Source: Exobasidium rhododendri
Taxonomy: Eukaryota > Basidiomycota > Exobasidiomycetes > Exobasidiales > Exobasidiaceae
Assembly: GCA_026210745.1 (NCBI GenBank)
Contig: CP110631.1
Span: forward strand, 868,001 to 932,000
Length of the DNA: 64,000 nt
Direction: 5' to 3'
This document shows positions 48,109 to 59,350 of the stretch, piece after piece; positions within the stretch are counted from its first letter, which is position 1; each line of letters starts with the position of its first letter. The position numbers were made by a program, and so were the translations under genes. The notes beneath the pieces are model-generated. The model did no database searches. It saw nothing but the letters and a program-made list of their open reading frames with translations, and was not told the origin of the DNA.

Positions 48109-48904
48109 ATGGACCGACAGGCAGGGAAGGGCAAGGAGGTTGCTCGGTTAGAAGAGATCATCTTTGACGCCTTGATGGGAGGAGTGCCTTCACAATCGCT
48201 TGATGTAGAGGTGCTGACACAAGCCACAGAATATATCCTCGATGAAATCCAAGACTTGGACCTGAAGTTGGGAGATGACGAGAAAAGCAAGAAGGAGATA
48301 CTTTCGACAGGAAGCCTGTCGATCGATTCCATCGAGAATCTTCCTCTTCATGGCATTGTTCAACAGGCGTGTCGAGAGATGCTAGGTATAGAGGACAAGG
48401 CAGCCGTCATGATCACCAGCGAGATCTTGGACAACTTTCATGCACCTGATAATCTCGAAGAAGCCGAGATTGACGAAGGCAACACGAGGCAGAGAAGGGG
48501 CAACTTGGGAAATTGCGAGATGTGTGAAAGGTGTATGATGCTTACAGAACAGTGAGTGGAGCCCAAAACACTATGATGAACGACAGGTAACAAGCCGGAG
48601 TTGACATTCCTATCCTTTTCTCCCCCCTTACGAAAGCCACCTCATTCCTCGGTCGACTCACTCTGCCATGCTGCAAAGGGGTCTCTTCACGAAGAAGGAG
48701 ATGCAAAGCAGGCTTGCGATGCTTTGCCGACCCTGTCATAGCTTTGTTCATCACATACCATTACTAGATCTAGCCCAAAAGTACAATACTATCGATCTGC
48801 TCTTGGAAAGGCCTGAGATCTACAAGTGGGCCAAGTATGCCAGCAAACTCAAAGAAAGGGATCCAACGTGGGGAGTGACGAGGACACTCAAGAACAAGCG
48901 ATGA
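48109..48904 (+). CDS. HNH-like zinc-binding domain protein
   Basis: Two exons, 48109-48551 and 48637-48904, joined in the middle of a His codon, give 236 residues. The N-terminal 130 residues are acidic and helical (EVLTQATEYILDEIQDLDLK) with no known domain. The C-terminal half has the treble-clef pattern of HNH nucleases: CEMCERC, then EHHLIPRSTH with the paired His, then LCRPCHSFVHH. It ends with a helix (EIYKWAKYASKLKERDP). Eukaryotic proteins with this CxxC.. HHLIP.. CxxCH array are conserved but poorly studied, and I know of no proven nuclease activity. The exon junction falls exactly inside the HH motif, which supports the splice. It may share a promoter with the epoxide hydrolase. 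Confidence 0.82.
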
Positions 48905-49262
48905 TGCGAAAGGAATGCGTGGGAGAAGCAGACTGCTCGACGCTCACACCATGGAGACCCGCCCCCCCCCACCTCTATCTCTACATTTACGTTTCGCGAA
49001 TTTAGCGAAATTGCACTAAGGTTCAGGTCGGCGTGGGGGGGAACAGACCGGAGCTAAAAGTCGCCATTCCCGCTTAGTGCGCTCAGGAACTGGGTTCACA
49101 GGAAGACGAGTCATTCATCATCTTCCTCCTATTTAGTGCACATAGAGACACACCTGCATGTATCTTACGACTCCTATGTACTATTATATCTGAAGCACTC
49201 GTCACCTTATCTCATGCCCTTTCTTCCCCGTAGCCTTCTCTTTTATTTTTCACATCTGCACC
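48905..49262. other. intergenic before the second MFS gene
   Basis: 358 bp with a C-run at 48963-48970, an inverted repeat TTTCGCGAATTTAGCGAAA near 48993-49011, a G-run near 49036, and TTAGTGCGCT at 49074-49083, a one-mismatch copy of the GC-rich palindrome half. Confidence 0.45.
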
Positions 49263-51831
49263 ATGTCGGCGTCGACCACTGGCCCTGTCCCATCGCCTCT
49301 TGATCTACCATCTCTGCCAATCGCGACGGAGAAGGTGGGAAAGATTCTTCCAGATGCCTTTCATAGAAGCTCGATCACAGACATCGAGTCGAATACAGTT
49401 ACCGCTAAGCTGGACATCGAACATCAGCCAGTCACCGACGATCCCCGTCTCTGGAGCTCTGCATTCAAATGGTGAGTGGGGAGAAGGTAGTCTATATGCT
49501 CATTCACACTGCGCTGATCACCGCGATGATCAGGACTCTGGTCGCCATCCTCAGTGCTGGTGCGCTAATTCCAACCATGGCAGCCAACATCTGTGAGTGA
49601 CGATTTTGTCCACGGAGACACTGAAGCATACATCCCACTGACTCAAGCTTCCCGACCTCTCCTGTCCTTGTAGTCTTTCCCGTTATCAATGACCTGAAAG
49701 CCGACCTCCATGCAAGTAATAGCTCTGTCGCCCTCAGCATATCCCTGTATATCCTTGCTCAAGGAGGCCTTCCCCTGGTGTGGTCGCCAATCTCTGAGAT
49801 CATCGGAAGGAAGAAGTGCTTCTTGGCGGCAACAGCAATCTTCACAGTCAGCATGATCATCATAGCAGCTGCCACACAAAACGTCGGCATGCTCATAGCT
49901 TTCCGTGTCATTGGAGCAGGAGGAAGTTCGGCAATGCTGGCAATCGCAGCAGGCACCCTGGCAGATCTCTACGAGCCCGCAGAAAGAGGAGTTAAGGTAA
50001 GTACATTCTCTCTCAAGCGGGTTGGTTTAATCTCTGCTCATCTTCAGAGTCTGCTTCGACAGGTCGGCATATACTACAGTTGTCCGCTCATCGGTCCGGC
50101 TCTTGGAGTGAGTGCTGGTTGCTGATGATATGCGATTCCTATTGGGGTAAGTCTGAAACTGACACTTAGACTTCCTTTTGTAGCCCATCTTCGGCGGTGC
50201 TTTTGGTGGAACGGGACGGGGAGCATGGCGATTGACGTTTTATTTCATGGGGGCTTGTGGTGCTGCGTCGTTTGTGTCCTTCATCTTCTTCAAGGAGACC
50301 TTTCGAACGGAGCGCAGTCTAGCGTGGCAAAAGGCCAGAGTAGGAGCTTTGGAGAGAGCGGCCGTGGTAGAGATCAACGAGTCTGACAATCGGCCAAGTC
50401 ACGGGGTCAGAGGCATGTTCTCTAGATGGGAGCATACTCTCAGTGTTCAATTACACGATGGCGGTCAGAAAATTGCCAAGCTCTTGTATTGGAGATCGTC
50501 TGGTGTAGAACAGAGCACAGAAGCAGGCAATGCGGCGAAAAGACAGGTGGATGCACTCACCTCCTCCAATGCAGCCTTCCTTCCGCCTCTTTACCAAGAC
50601 TCGAATCACGCTGTCCAGCGGACATCTTCTGCGCCCGTTGGTCTACTGTCGAAGAAGCAAAGTCACTTGAATCGATCAAGAACGGATCGCTCAGCCAGAG
50701 TTCAGGAGAAGCCTTCACTGACACGCAAAGTGACGACAAGAGGAAGCATCAATCGTATCATTACGAATGAGGGAAGAGAGATCAAGGTGAGTGGGATTGC
50801 GCACGTTATCAAGTGAGAATATCCAGGAGGCTCTACTGAGGCTCTGCTCTTTCACTCTATCTCTCCTCTTTTGTTCTCGTTGATGACTGGCAGTTCCGGC
50901 CAAAGCTGTCCGATGTTTCTCCTTTGGGATCAGCCATGGCCGTCGTCAAACAGCCGCACAATCTAGCAGCTCTCTTTTATTCCGGCGTAAGTCTTTGGGT
51001 ACCCATGCGATTCTCAACCTTCAGCCAATGCCGCTTACCGTCGTGAATCTTCCCCCTCCCCTTACCTTCTCCGCTCTGTCTCAGCTCGCTTTCGCTTCAC
51101 AGTACTCCCTTTCATACACAGCGTCCAGGACGTTCTCGGCTGCTCCTTACAACTTCAGCCCAATCCTGATCGGCGTGGTTCTTTTGGCTTTGGGAATCGG
51201 CGGTATGGTTGGCTCTGTTCTTGGTGGAAGGCTCTCCGATCGAGCATTGCGAATCGGGTCGGAGAAACTGAACGGTCAGAGAGCTGCGCCTGAACTACGT
51301 ATCATGAGCGTTCGCTTGCCGATGCTTCTATGTCCTGCCACCTTTGTCGGTTACGCGTGGTCGGCGCATTACAAGATCAACATTGCCGTGCCAGTCGTAT
51401 GCTTGGTGTTACTTGGCTTTTCCTTGTTTTGGATCTATTCTGCGGCTCTGACATACTTGGTGGACAGCAACACAGGCAGATCATCCGGTGCAGTAGCTTG
51501 TAATAGTGCTCTACGTGGCTTGTTCGCCTTCATTGCAAGTGAAGTAGCAGGTCCCATTCAAGATGCAGTAGGCGATGGTCCACTCTATACCGGCTGGGCT
51601 ATTTTGCTCTGCATCGGTCAACTCGGACTCCTCACAGTCGCTTACAAAGGTCAGGCGTGGCGAGATCCAGACTGGAAGTGGCCGCGCCTACCGTTAAAAC
51701 GACGTTGCAATAGATTACAAGAAACAGACGTTGCCACAGACGTGCTCGAGCAGTCCCATTCTGGCTCTGACTCTGCAGCTATGCATGGCTCGCGCAAGGA
51801 GGTGTCCAAGCAAGAAAAACAGGTCCTCTAG
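49263..51831 (+). CDS. MFS transporter with large central loop (Qdr/Dtr1-like DHA1)
   Basis: Seven exons, 49263-49471, 49534-49592, 49674-49996, 50063-50107, 50184-50786, 50894-50986 and 51085-51831, give 692 residues. The hydrophilic N-terminus (about 70 residues) leads into TM1 (LVAILSAGALIPTMAANIFF). TM2-3 carry the motif SPISEIIGRKK, TM4-5 carry AFRVIGAGGSSAMLAIAAG, and a short exon of 45 nt encodes VGIYYSCPLIGPALG. Between TM6 and TM7 lies a cytosolic loop of roughly 170 residues rich in Ser, Arg and Gln, much longer than in most DHA1 exporters. The second half has FSPILIGVVLLALGIGGMVG and LLCPATFVGYAWS. The layout fits fungal Qdr/Dtr1-type exporters of drugs, polyamines or small metabolites. 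The substrate is unknown. Confidence 0.88.
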
Positions 51832-51905
51832 AGACAACGAAACGAGAAGGACCACCTTCTCAATTGTATTATCAAGCAGCTGTAGTACATATTAGACTCT
51901 TCACC

Positions 51906-53938
51906 TCACACATACCAATTCGCAGCTGCAAATTCTCTCAAATCCTCTGCTAGTACCTTTGGCGCTTCTCTGAAAATTAGAAGAAGGAAAGGGAGGGGAG
52001 GATGCAGCGGTAAGCACTCTCACCGATCGTCAATTGCTCCTCACCTCTCTGACCAAACTCCACTCACAAAGCCGCAAAATGACCGCCGTAATCATGCCGT
52101 TTGTAGTAGACAAAATTGACATTCAGTCGAGGAACCCAAGCTTTGGGTCCTGCAGCCAGCTCCCACGGAAAGGCCGAGTCTGATCGTGGCAGATATATAT
52201 GACGAGAAGGAGGAAAATGTCTTCTAATAAGACTCTGCGCAGTCTCGCCTTGGCCACTACTCGCCCACTTACATCCAAATGGTTTGTGTGCTGCCGGCTT
52301 GGTCAAAGCCTTATCTTTGCAGAGCTTGTCGAAGCTTGTCGAGGACTCGTAGTAAGGAAGGAAAGCTGGGCAAGTGTAAAGTCTAATCAGAACAAATCCC
52401 CCAGACGTGGCGTTCCATCACCATCGCAGACCCGCTCACACGTGTGGCTGAACGTAGAAATACGAAGTTGCTGTCAGCGTGGTCATCACATCTTCTCTGG
52501 CAGTTCTGCCTCATAGTATCATCGCCACCTGCTCACATAGTCTTTGTCAGGTAGTAAAGCATTACATTGATTCTGGTACCGTTCGCATCTTCAGTCAATG
52601 CAAGCGCCTAATTTTCCTCGTTGCTCTTCTCCTTTGTACTCACAGTATACCTTCATCAGATACTCCACTGTCCTTGTTGCCTTCCCCAGGCGGCTGGAAT
52701 GCAGGTGATTTCGGATCGGTCCATGTTTCGAACTTATCCAAAAAGTAGGACAAAATCGCTGCCGGATTTTGATACATCCCATAGCCAATGGTTGAGGGCT
52801 TCGTGGAGTTGATCATGTAGTAAGCGTTCCCGGTTGTTAGATACTCCATTGCTCTTTTAAGACCTCGAATCTCGAAAGCGTCATACAGATACGGAAGAAT
52901 CCGATCACCTATCGAGTCGAATCCGGTCTTGTAGAGAGCAAGGACGGGCAAGGCATATGGTGGAATGTTTGGGACGTGGAAGTTGGTGTGGTAGATCTTG
53001 CAGCTCTCGTGCAGGGAAAGATAACGAGTCACCTGTCATCAGAAAAGAGCCGTGTCAGTCGTCAATCAGCTACTCGTTCTAGCGTTCTTCCTTCGTCGTG
53101 GACTGTATCCATTACTCACGACATGACCCCAGTCTCCTCCATGAGCTACATATCCGTCTCCGTAGCCTAGCACCTTGGTCATAAGAGCGTCGAAGAGCCG
53201 GGCAGTGTCTTGCAGTGTCCAGCCTTTCTTTGGCGGAGGGCCGGAAAACCCATAGCCAACCAAGGAAGGGACTACAACGTGAAAAGATGGGCCTTTTCGG
53301 CCACTCTGGATCAATTCGTCGGCGAGGAGATCAGCTTCAAAGAATGACTGCAAACAGACGCGGAGGAGCGCGGTCAGACGCTCTCAGATATACAATTCGC
53401 CTCTCGAAATTTAGCCACTCACACCTGGCCAACCGTGACTGCAGGAGCGGCATGAGAGGGGTCTCAGCTAGTCGAATCTAGTAGCATTGCACTCAGCACA
53501 GCCTACCTAAAAATGAGTGGGATTGCATTCGGATCCTCTGATTTTATGTACTGGTAGTGCAGATCGACTCCCTCGATGTTCACCATGTAGTGAGGATGCC
53601 TGAGAAAAGTAAGTCAACATGGTCCAGTATGAGGGAGAGGAGGGAAGTAAAGAAACATGTCGTACTTACCTGTTCAATCTAGCTTCCACACCTCTCCACC
53701 ATGAGGTCACGCCATTCGCGGATGAGACAGGCTTTCCAGCGCTATCGCGAGGACATCCATTCTTCCAGTCTTTCACCAACTGCGTCAACTTGGTCAAGTC
53801 GGTGCCGTAGTCCCACTTTGCGTCTGGCACAATGTCATCATCGGGAAGCTCAGTGTCGTTCAACCTGTCTTGCAGCCTCTGTAATACTTCATCAGAGAAT
53901 GCAATCTTGAAGTCTCTTGGCTTGCCAACAGGCGTCAT
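51906..53938 (-). CDS. microsomal-type epoxide hydrolase (EHN domain)
   Basis: Ten exons on the minus strand: 53670-53938, 53507-53599, 53423-53438, 53120-53347, 52644-53032, 52537-52572, 52442-52470, 52273-52365, 52068-52179 and 51906-51969. They give 442 residues with every phase matched. The N-terminal EHN domain (FKIAFSDEVLQRLQDRL.. WDYGTD) packs over an alpha/beta hydrolase core. A 16-nt exon encodes the oxyanion motif HGWPG. The nucleophile is in GGDWGHVV, the charge-relay His in GGHFAALEAP, and GYSAFPWEL spans the ninth junction. Such enzymes hydrolyse bulky epoxides and occur in detoxification and in secondary pathways. There is no N-terminal membrane helix, unlike mammalian mEH. It converges on the MFS exporter, with 74 bp between stop codons. 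Confidence 0.87.
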
Positions 53939-55430
53939 CTTTCCGTTCCCTTTCGCTGGTTATTCGCAGTAGGACGTAGCTGAGCGCCAGTCGTGTGGAG
54001 GAGGAAGGGACAGGAAGGAGGGGGTACTTATTCAAGTTCCACTAGCTTGTTTAGTCGATCGGCGCTGTGGCCCGTGCACGAAGAAGAAGAAGAAGATTTC
54101 CTTTGCGGTCAGCATTCTATCTATAAATACTGCCTCCCGATCAACAGCGAGGATTAAAGTTAGATCGAGAGGAGGATTGGGGCCATGCTCTGTAGACTCT
54201 TTTATTACTTTTGCAGGTCTTTTACCGCACTCGCTCGCTTGGGCGTAAGATGGCTTGAGCGGGCAATCCTTGCGCGACGATCAAAACGGCGCACAATCAC
54301 TTCCAATGCCGTTGTGATGATACCAGCGATACACATGATCAAAATTGATCATTTGGCGATCTAGCTCAAATTCACTTTCCGCTTGGGACACAGTACAAGT
54401 CATTTCCCCACTCAGTGCATTGTCTTGCAAGCTTGCCTTCTGTCATCTTACGACACCGTGTCTTGGCCCAAAGCAGTTTCGGTCGTAGATTGCCAGAGTC
54501 AGCTCAGACCTACACTTTGCGTTCTTCATTGCCATATCGGTGATGTGTTGGTTGTATTCGGTAAAGTGGGGCCACATCATCATAGGTCTTGGCTTCCGCA
54601 TCGTACTTGCAAAGTGGTGATGCGGTGTGATTGGATATATCATTCAACGGGGGCCGGAGGGGCAGACCGACGCTTTTGGTTAGGCTTCTCTACTGCTCCT
54701 TTTTTGAAAGCCGCATTTACGCGAGCATTCCAACCGTAGCGCAAGACACAGCGGACGATCCATATCCCGGCCCTGACCTTTGAAATTGACCCAGCGTTCG
54801 CGCTATGTTGATGTAAGATAGAAGTGTAAGTTTAAAATCTGCATCTAGAGACACGTCCCTGTCACTATTCTTCTTCTAACTTTAGCTTACCCTTACATTC
54901 TGATATTCAATCTGGAATACGCATTTGCGGGATGTATACCCCATTTCCGAAAGAGCATAATACGGCAACGGCGAAAAAGAACAAACATTAAGAGACTATA
55001 TTTGGCCCCATCTTCATCGCTCATTCTTGGACAGGTTTCCCAATCAAAGGGGAAGGGGGCAGACAGTAAAGTGTGGCCAGGATGTTCTCCCACATAAAGT
55101 TCGAAGTCTATCCTGGGCAGTAGAGACCGCTTTCGGCAATGCTATACTGTAGTGAATGGAATAACAATCACAGACCTATACGAAAATCCCGTTCGTGCTA
55201 GTACTTTACTGGTGTGTGCTAAGCATAGAAGTGTAGCAAACGAAAGGGAACAGAATGTGACTGGACGCTTGCGTAGCTTACATGGCAGGAAGCATGATAC
55301 ATATAAGGGTGCTCATTGCCACTGCATCAGCCTTGGCGGACCACTGACACTTCACACTTTACCCCCTCCCCTCTACACCCGCCTTCCTCTCCCTCTACAG
55401 CGCCAACACCACCACACTCGACTCTCCATC
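53939..55430. other. 1.5 kb without a supported gene
   Basis: This is the upstream region of the epoxide hydrolase (TATA-like TATTTATAG on the minus strand near 54121-54129) and of the protease (TATA-like ATATAAGG near 55301). On the minus strand, 54893-55093 and 54443-54643 are open and faintly protein-like (PFPFDWETCPRMSDEDGAKY; MMMWPHFTEYNQHITDMAMK), perhaps traces of a lost gene. TGATCA occurs twice 10 bp apart at 54336-54351. Confidence 0.4.
55301..55308 (+). promoter_or_regulatory. TATA-like element of the aspartic protease gene
   Basis: ATATAAGG, 123 bp before the start codon and followed by a C/T-rich stretch and CACTCGACTCTCCATC leading into the ATG. The position is plausible for a TATA box; it is inferred from sequence alone. 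Confidence 0.4.
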
Positions 55431-56862
55431 ATGCAATTCTTCGAGCATTCCCTCTTGGCATTGTTGGCCATCTCGACTACTACATCTGTTCTTGCTGCGC
55501 CAGCCACAACCAAGGAACCTATCGAGATTGCCATCACCAAGAAGAGAGATGTATTCTCACACCCCAATAGCAATAGGGTCGACTACGCCAAAGTGACCAA
55601 GCATATGGACCACCTCAAAGCAAAGTACGCATCTTCGCTTCAAGCATACGAAGTAAACACTGGCAACAAACATCCGCTGAACATTTTGGAAGACGTCGTC
55701 CCTGCTCAAAAGAGAGCGAAGAGCTCGTTGTCACTAACGGCAGAAGGACAAAGTCTATGGCGTGGTGCTATAACCATAGGTACAAACACATCTCAGTGCG
55801 ACTTCGACACAGGTAGTGCAGACATCATCATCCAAAAGAGTGGATACAAGCCAGGCAAGTCTTCCAAGAACACCGGAAAGACATTCACAGCCGAGTACGG
55901 TGATGGCACAGTGAGTCTTCCATGTGCAAGCGGGCGCACGAAGAAGAATGTGCGTGCTGACTCGATCCTCCTCCTTCTTCTTCCTCCTCCTTTTGCCAAC
56001 AGACGGCTTCCGGTACTGTGAGTATGAGTAGCGTACAAAAAGACAATAGAACACCCTGCTCACTGCGCTATTTCATCCCTACAACAGGTCTACACAGACA
56101 CGGTGACGGTAGGAAAATTGACTGCTGGCGGCGTCAGCATCGGACGATCGACTGCAACATTTCTCGATGCGAGCGAAGGTATCAGCGGTATCTGTGGCAT
56201 GTCATATCCTTCTCTTTCTGTCTTGGGATGTGAGTCGCGATCTCAGCTTGTGGGCACGCAAGGCTCTGCATTGCCCCCATTACTTATACTCTCTTTTTCC
56301 CACCTTCCTAGCCGGCTCCACACCCTTCTTTGACGCTATGATCAATGCCAAAGTCGTTACGAGCAGCATCTTCACCTTCACGTTGAGCACTGGAGCTTCC
56401 CACCTCTACCTGGGTGGTGTGAGCCCCAAGGTTGTTTCGCCGACTTATGTCAACATCGACACGAACCCAGGCTATTGGTTGGTCAGCTCAACGACCCTCG
56501 GAGGCGTCAGCACGGCCTCGATTGTAGACACTGGAACGTCGGTCATCGTTGCACCCATGAGCACTGCTCAAGCATTCTTTAAAGCAGTTGGCGCTTCCAC
56601 ATTCACTGAAGATGACACTCTTTATGGAACCTACCCTTGTAAATCACCTCCTTCCTTCACCTACAACTTCGGCTCCTTCTCGACCAAGCTATCAGCCAGC
56701 ACTATCTCGATAGGTACGGCCGACGATGGCTCTTGCGTTCTTTCCGTGATTGGTCAAGATACCGGAGTGAATGCCGTCATTGCCGGTGACTCATTCCTGC
56801 AGAATGTCTACGCCGTCTTTGATCGAAGCAGCAACCGCATTGGATTCTCCTCTCAACCTTGA
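55431..56862 (+). CDS. secreted pepsin-like aspartic protease
   Basis: Four exons, 55431-55910, 56003-56017, 56088-56229 and 56312-56862, give 395 residues. A signal peptide (LLALLAISTTTSVLAAP, cleavage near 20) is followed by a propeptide that ends around KRAKSS near residue 95-100. Both catalytic aspartates are present: CDFDTGSADI near 125 and SIVDTGTSVI near 285. Exon 2 is only 15 nt and encodes five residues (TASGT) just after the flap-preceding YGDGT, where family members read the same. A disulfide is likely between the Cys of TYPCKSPP and that of DDGSCVLS. The C-terminus is VYAVFDRSSNRIGFSSQP. Enzymes of this family digest protein outside the cell at acid pH. Confidence 0.93.
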
Positions 56863-57649
56863 AAAGAGACTTGAAAAGATGCTGTCGTCTTCTCCCCGGG
56901 AGAGGGCCTACTGTACAGCTGGCCCATTATCCCCACACATACTCTGTCTCTCTCTTTCCCGTTACCTTTGCCCAACTCGTTCAAATTACCAGGTCCTTGT
57001 CGTGTAGAACAATCTCGCTGCCGATTGCAACATCATATACCGAGCATGCTGAATAATCACAATTGCAATTTCCGTTTATACGTGTGTCGCAATGAGTCAT
57101 GAGGTACATAGATGGAGTCAAGAGCGGTTTGCTGCTATCTCTTGGAGTATTGTGACTCATTTTTCGTACTCGAGTTAGCATGACATTGCCTCGGAGTCAG
57201 GATTCTTAGTGTATGCGCTTTGCTGTCCGTGGAAAGAAGCGACTGTCTCTCTCCTCCTTAAAGGCAGAGGGACCCCCACCTATTTTTATCTTTCTTGACT
57301 GCACCATGTCGTCTTCTGACACCACGACTACCACCCACATCGTCCGCGTGACTACGATCAAGACCACGACGATCACAACCACGACCACCGAACCGGTCAA
57401 AAAGTGACGTACTAGGCGGATGCCCCTTCCAGAGTCTTAGACTTGTCTTACCTGTAGCGTCGCGTCAGTAGCCTCTGCAAGAGAACAACACCTGCCTGCG
57501 AGCTGGGAGGCGTGAAACCTTCCGGTGGGCGTCCTTGTGCGGAGCGTCGTGCACACATCATACCTTCTCCCCTTTCCCTGCTTCGCGCCATCAGCCTACA
57601 CAACGCCATCATCAAGGGCAGTAGCTTCCACCTCGGATAAGCTACTGTG
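56863..57649. other. intergenic with a possible Thr-rich micro-ORF
   Basis: 787 bp between two plus-strand genes. Apart from the short frame at 57306-57407, no gene is seen. The region 57420-57640 is ordinary upstream sequence of the next gene. Confidence 0.5.
57306..57407 (+). CDS. possible 33-residue Thr-rich small protein
   Basis: ATG in good context (GCACC) after a T/C-rich stretch, then 33 codons of which 15 are Thr, ending in TGA. The sequence HIVRVTTIK sits between two Thr runs, and the tail is EPVKK. No family is known to me. The ACC/ACG/ACT codon mix argues against a simple repeat, but a frame this short could be chance. Confidence 0.3.
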   Translation: MSSSDTTTTTHIVRVTTIKTTTITTTTTEPVKK

Positions 57650-59245
57650 ATGTCGGCTGCCAGTATTCCGGCAGGGAAGGCGTCGTGTCAGCCAATCAAG
57701 AGACGGTTTACCTCCCACTCCGTACATAAAATTCCTTCTGCAGGCCTAGTATTAAAGCCCTCGACGCTCTCAAATACCACTACGATATCAGAATCTTCGC
57801 CTTGTCGAGCGAACTCTAACTCTCCATCTGGGCAAGAGACTGGAAGAAGCAGAACATCTCTCGACGAGAGGTCCACATCCCTCACGACGGTAGGAAGGAA
57901 AAAGGTAGTCACGACAGATCAAACAGAGAGTAGTAATGCTCCTCCGAAGAGCCGAACATTAGCCAATGTCAAAGCTCTGAAGCAAGCAAATGCCCCTTCA
58001 GCACCTAGGTCCATGAGGAGCAGCCTAAGTAGAAAGAGCTTACCTTCTAGTCGTCCGGCGACATCTAATGCTCCTCTTCGTACGAACGGAAAGAACTTGC
58101 AAATGGCTGCACTTCCCTCGAAGTTCGTGCCATCTCTTCGCAGATCAAATCTACCGCTACCTAGCACTGATGCATCTGTTGTACCTGCAAAATCAGCTCA
58201 GGGTCGAGGTCAAAGTCAGCGACCGCTAATCGGCGGCCTCTTTCGAGGGGGAGAAAACAAGAAGCCCTCAGATGTCGTCAAGATCGTTTCGGCACCTACG
58301 TCTTCAGATGGAAACCCCCCCTCAAAGATACCTGCGACAACAAGGCTTGTTCCCAAGGAGTCCTCTTCATCTTCGCCAAGTCTTCATGCTCTGGGAGCGG
58401 CATCATCAAGTGACTTCCATGGTAGAATTGGGACAGTGAGGGGCGTGACGAGCGCGACTACATCTTCCATGTCGACACAAATTAAGCGACCTTCTCTGAG
58501 ACTGCAAAGATCAAAAGTATTGCAATCAAATTCAAGCAAAGGAGCGCTCTCAAGCCGGATCGCCACACGCGGAAACGGAACGAATGATCAGGCAAGGCAG
58601 GCCTTACTTGTGAGGAAAGACAAAATGATGCAGCCCTCCCCTCATGATAATCATCGAGCTGTCAAAGCGACGATCGCTGGACCGTCTCGAGGCCAAAGAA
58701 GAGAGAAAGAGAGTACAGACGCGGAAGAAGAAGAGGAGGTCGACAGCACGGTGGGAGCAGCAATTGAGTCTTTCGAACTCGGGGACACTTCTAATGCTTC
58801 ACTACTGATTGAAGACGAAATGCTGGGTGCAGAAGTGCGAATTCTAGAGCCAGATGAAGGCATCACGGAGCTATATGATCCTCTCTTGGCGGACGGAGTC
58901 CTCATCAGGGCAAGAATGAGTAGTACAGCCGGCGATACAGAGCAGGGAGAGCAGCAAGGAGCTACAACGACACTAGTATACTCCGAAGCGGAAGTAGAAT
59001 CTGTGCAAGCAAAGGGGGAAGACTGCTACACACGAGAGGGAGCCGTGAATGAAGCTCTTGCAATCGTTAAGACGCTCGCACTCGAAAGAATCACGCACGA
59101 GTGGAGGACCGTCGACCATCTCGCCAGTGGGCAGATTGATCAACTGCAGACCCAATCAGAGCTTTGCCAATACTTTCTCAAGCAGCTCGACGCCTTTCAA
59201 CAGATTATCCCGTCCTTGTCACTGTCAGTGTATTCGAGCAGATGA
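57650..59245 (+). CDS. unrecognised Ser/Arg-rich protein with acidic C-terminus
   Basis: Single exon, 531 residues from the ATG at 57650. Residues 1-340 are Ser/Thr/Pro/Arg-rich and strongly basic, with several SxxSR and RxxS motifs (RSMRSSLSRKSLPSSRP). A Glu/Asp-rich stretch lies near 350-365. The C-terminal 100 residues look folded and helical: GAVNEALAIVKTLALERITH, then EWRTVDHLASGQIDQLQTQS. A basic disordered half with a C-terminal helix bundle is seen in some microtubule or spindle proteins, but no specific match is recognised. It converges with the Snt1-like gene, with 105 bp between stop codons. Confidence 0.6.
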   Translation: MSAASIPAGKASCQPIKRRFTSHSVHKIPSAGLVLKPSTLSNTTTISESSPCRANSNSPSGQETGRSRTSLDERSTSLTTVGRKKVVTTDQTESSNAPPKSRTLANVKALKQANAPSAPRSMRSSLSRKSLPSSRPATSNAPLRTNGKNLQMAALPSKFVPSLRRSNLPLPSTDASVVPAKSAQGRGQSQRPLIGGLFRGGENKKPSDVVKIVSAPTSSDGNPPSKIPATTRLVPKESSSSSPSLHALGAASSSDFHGRIGTVRGVTSATTSSMSTQIKRPSLRLQRSKVLQSNSSKGALSSRIATRGNGTNDQARQALLVRKDKMMQPSPHDNHRAVKATIAGPSRGQRREKESTDAEEEEEVDSTVGAAIESFELGDTSNASLLIEDEMLGAEVRILEPDEGITELYDPLLADGVLIRARMSSTAGDTEQGEQQGATTTLVYSEAEVESVQAKGEDCYTREGAVNEALAIVKTLALERITHEWRTVDHLASGQIDQLQTQSELCQYFLKQLDAFQQIIPSLSLSVYSSR

Positions 59246-59350
59246 AATTTTTAGTAAAAGAGACGTGCGTTTATGTTATATTACAGACGTGCGAATGTGT
59301 TTGCTTGCAATTGATGCGAGTGAAGAAAAGGCGTGATGAAGAGTGAGTGA

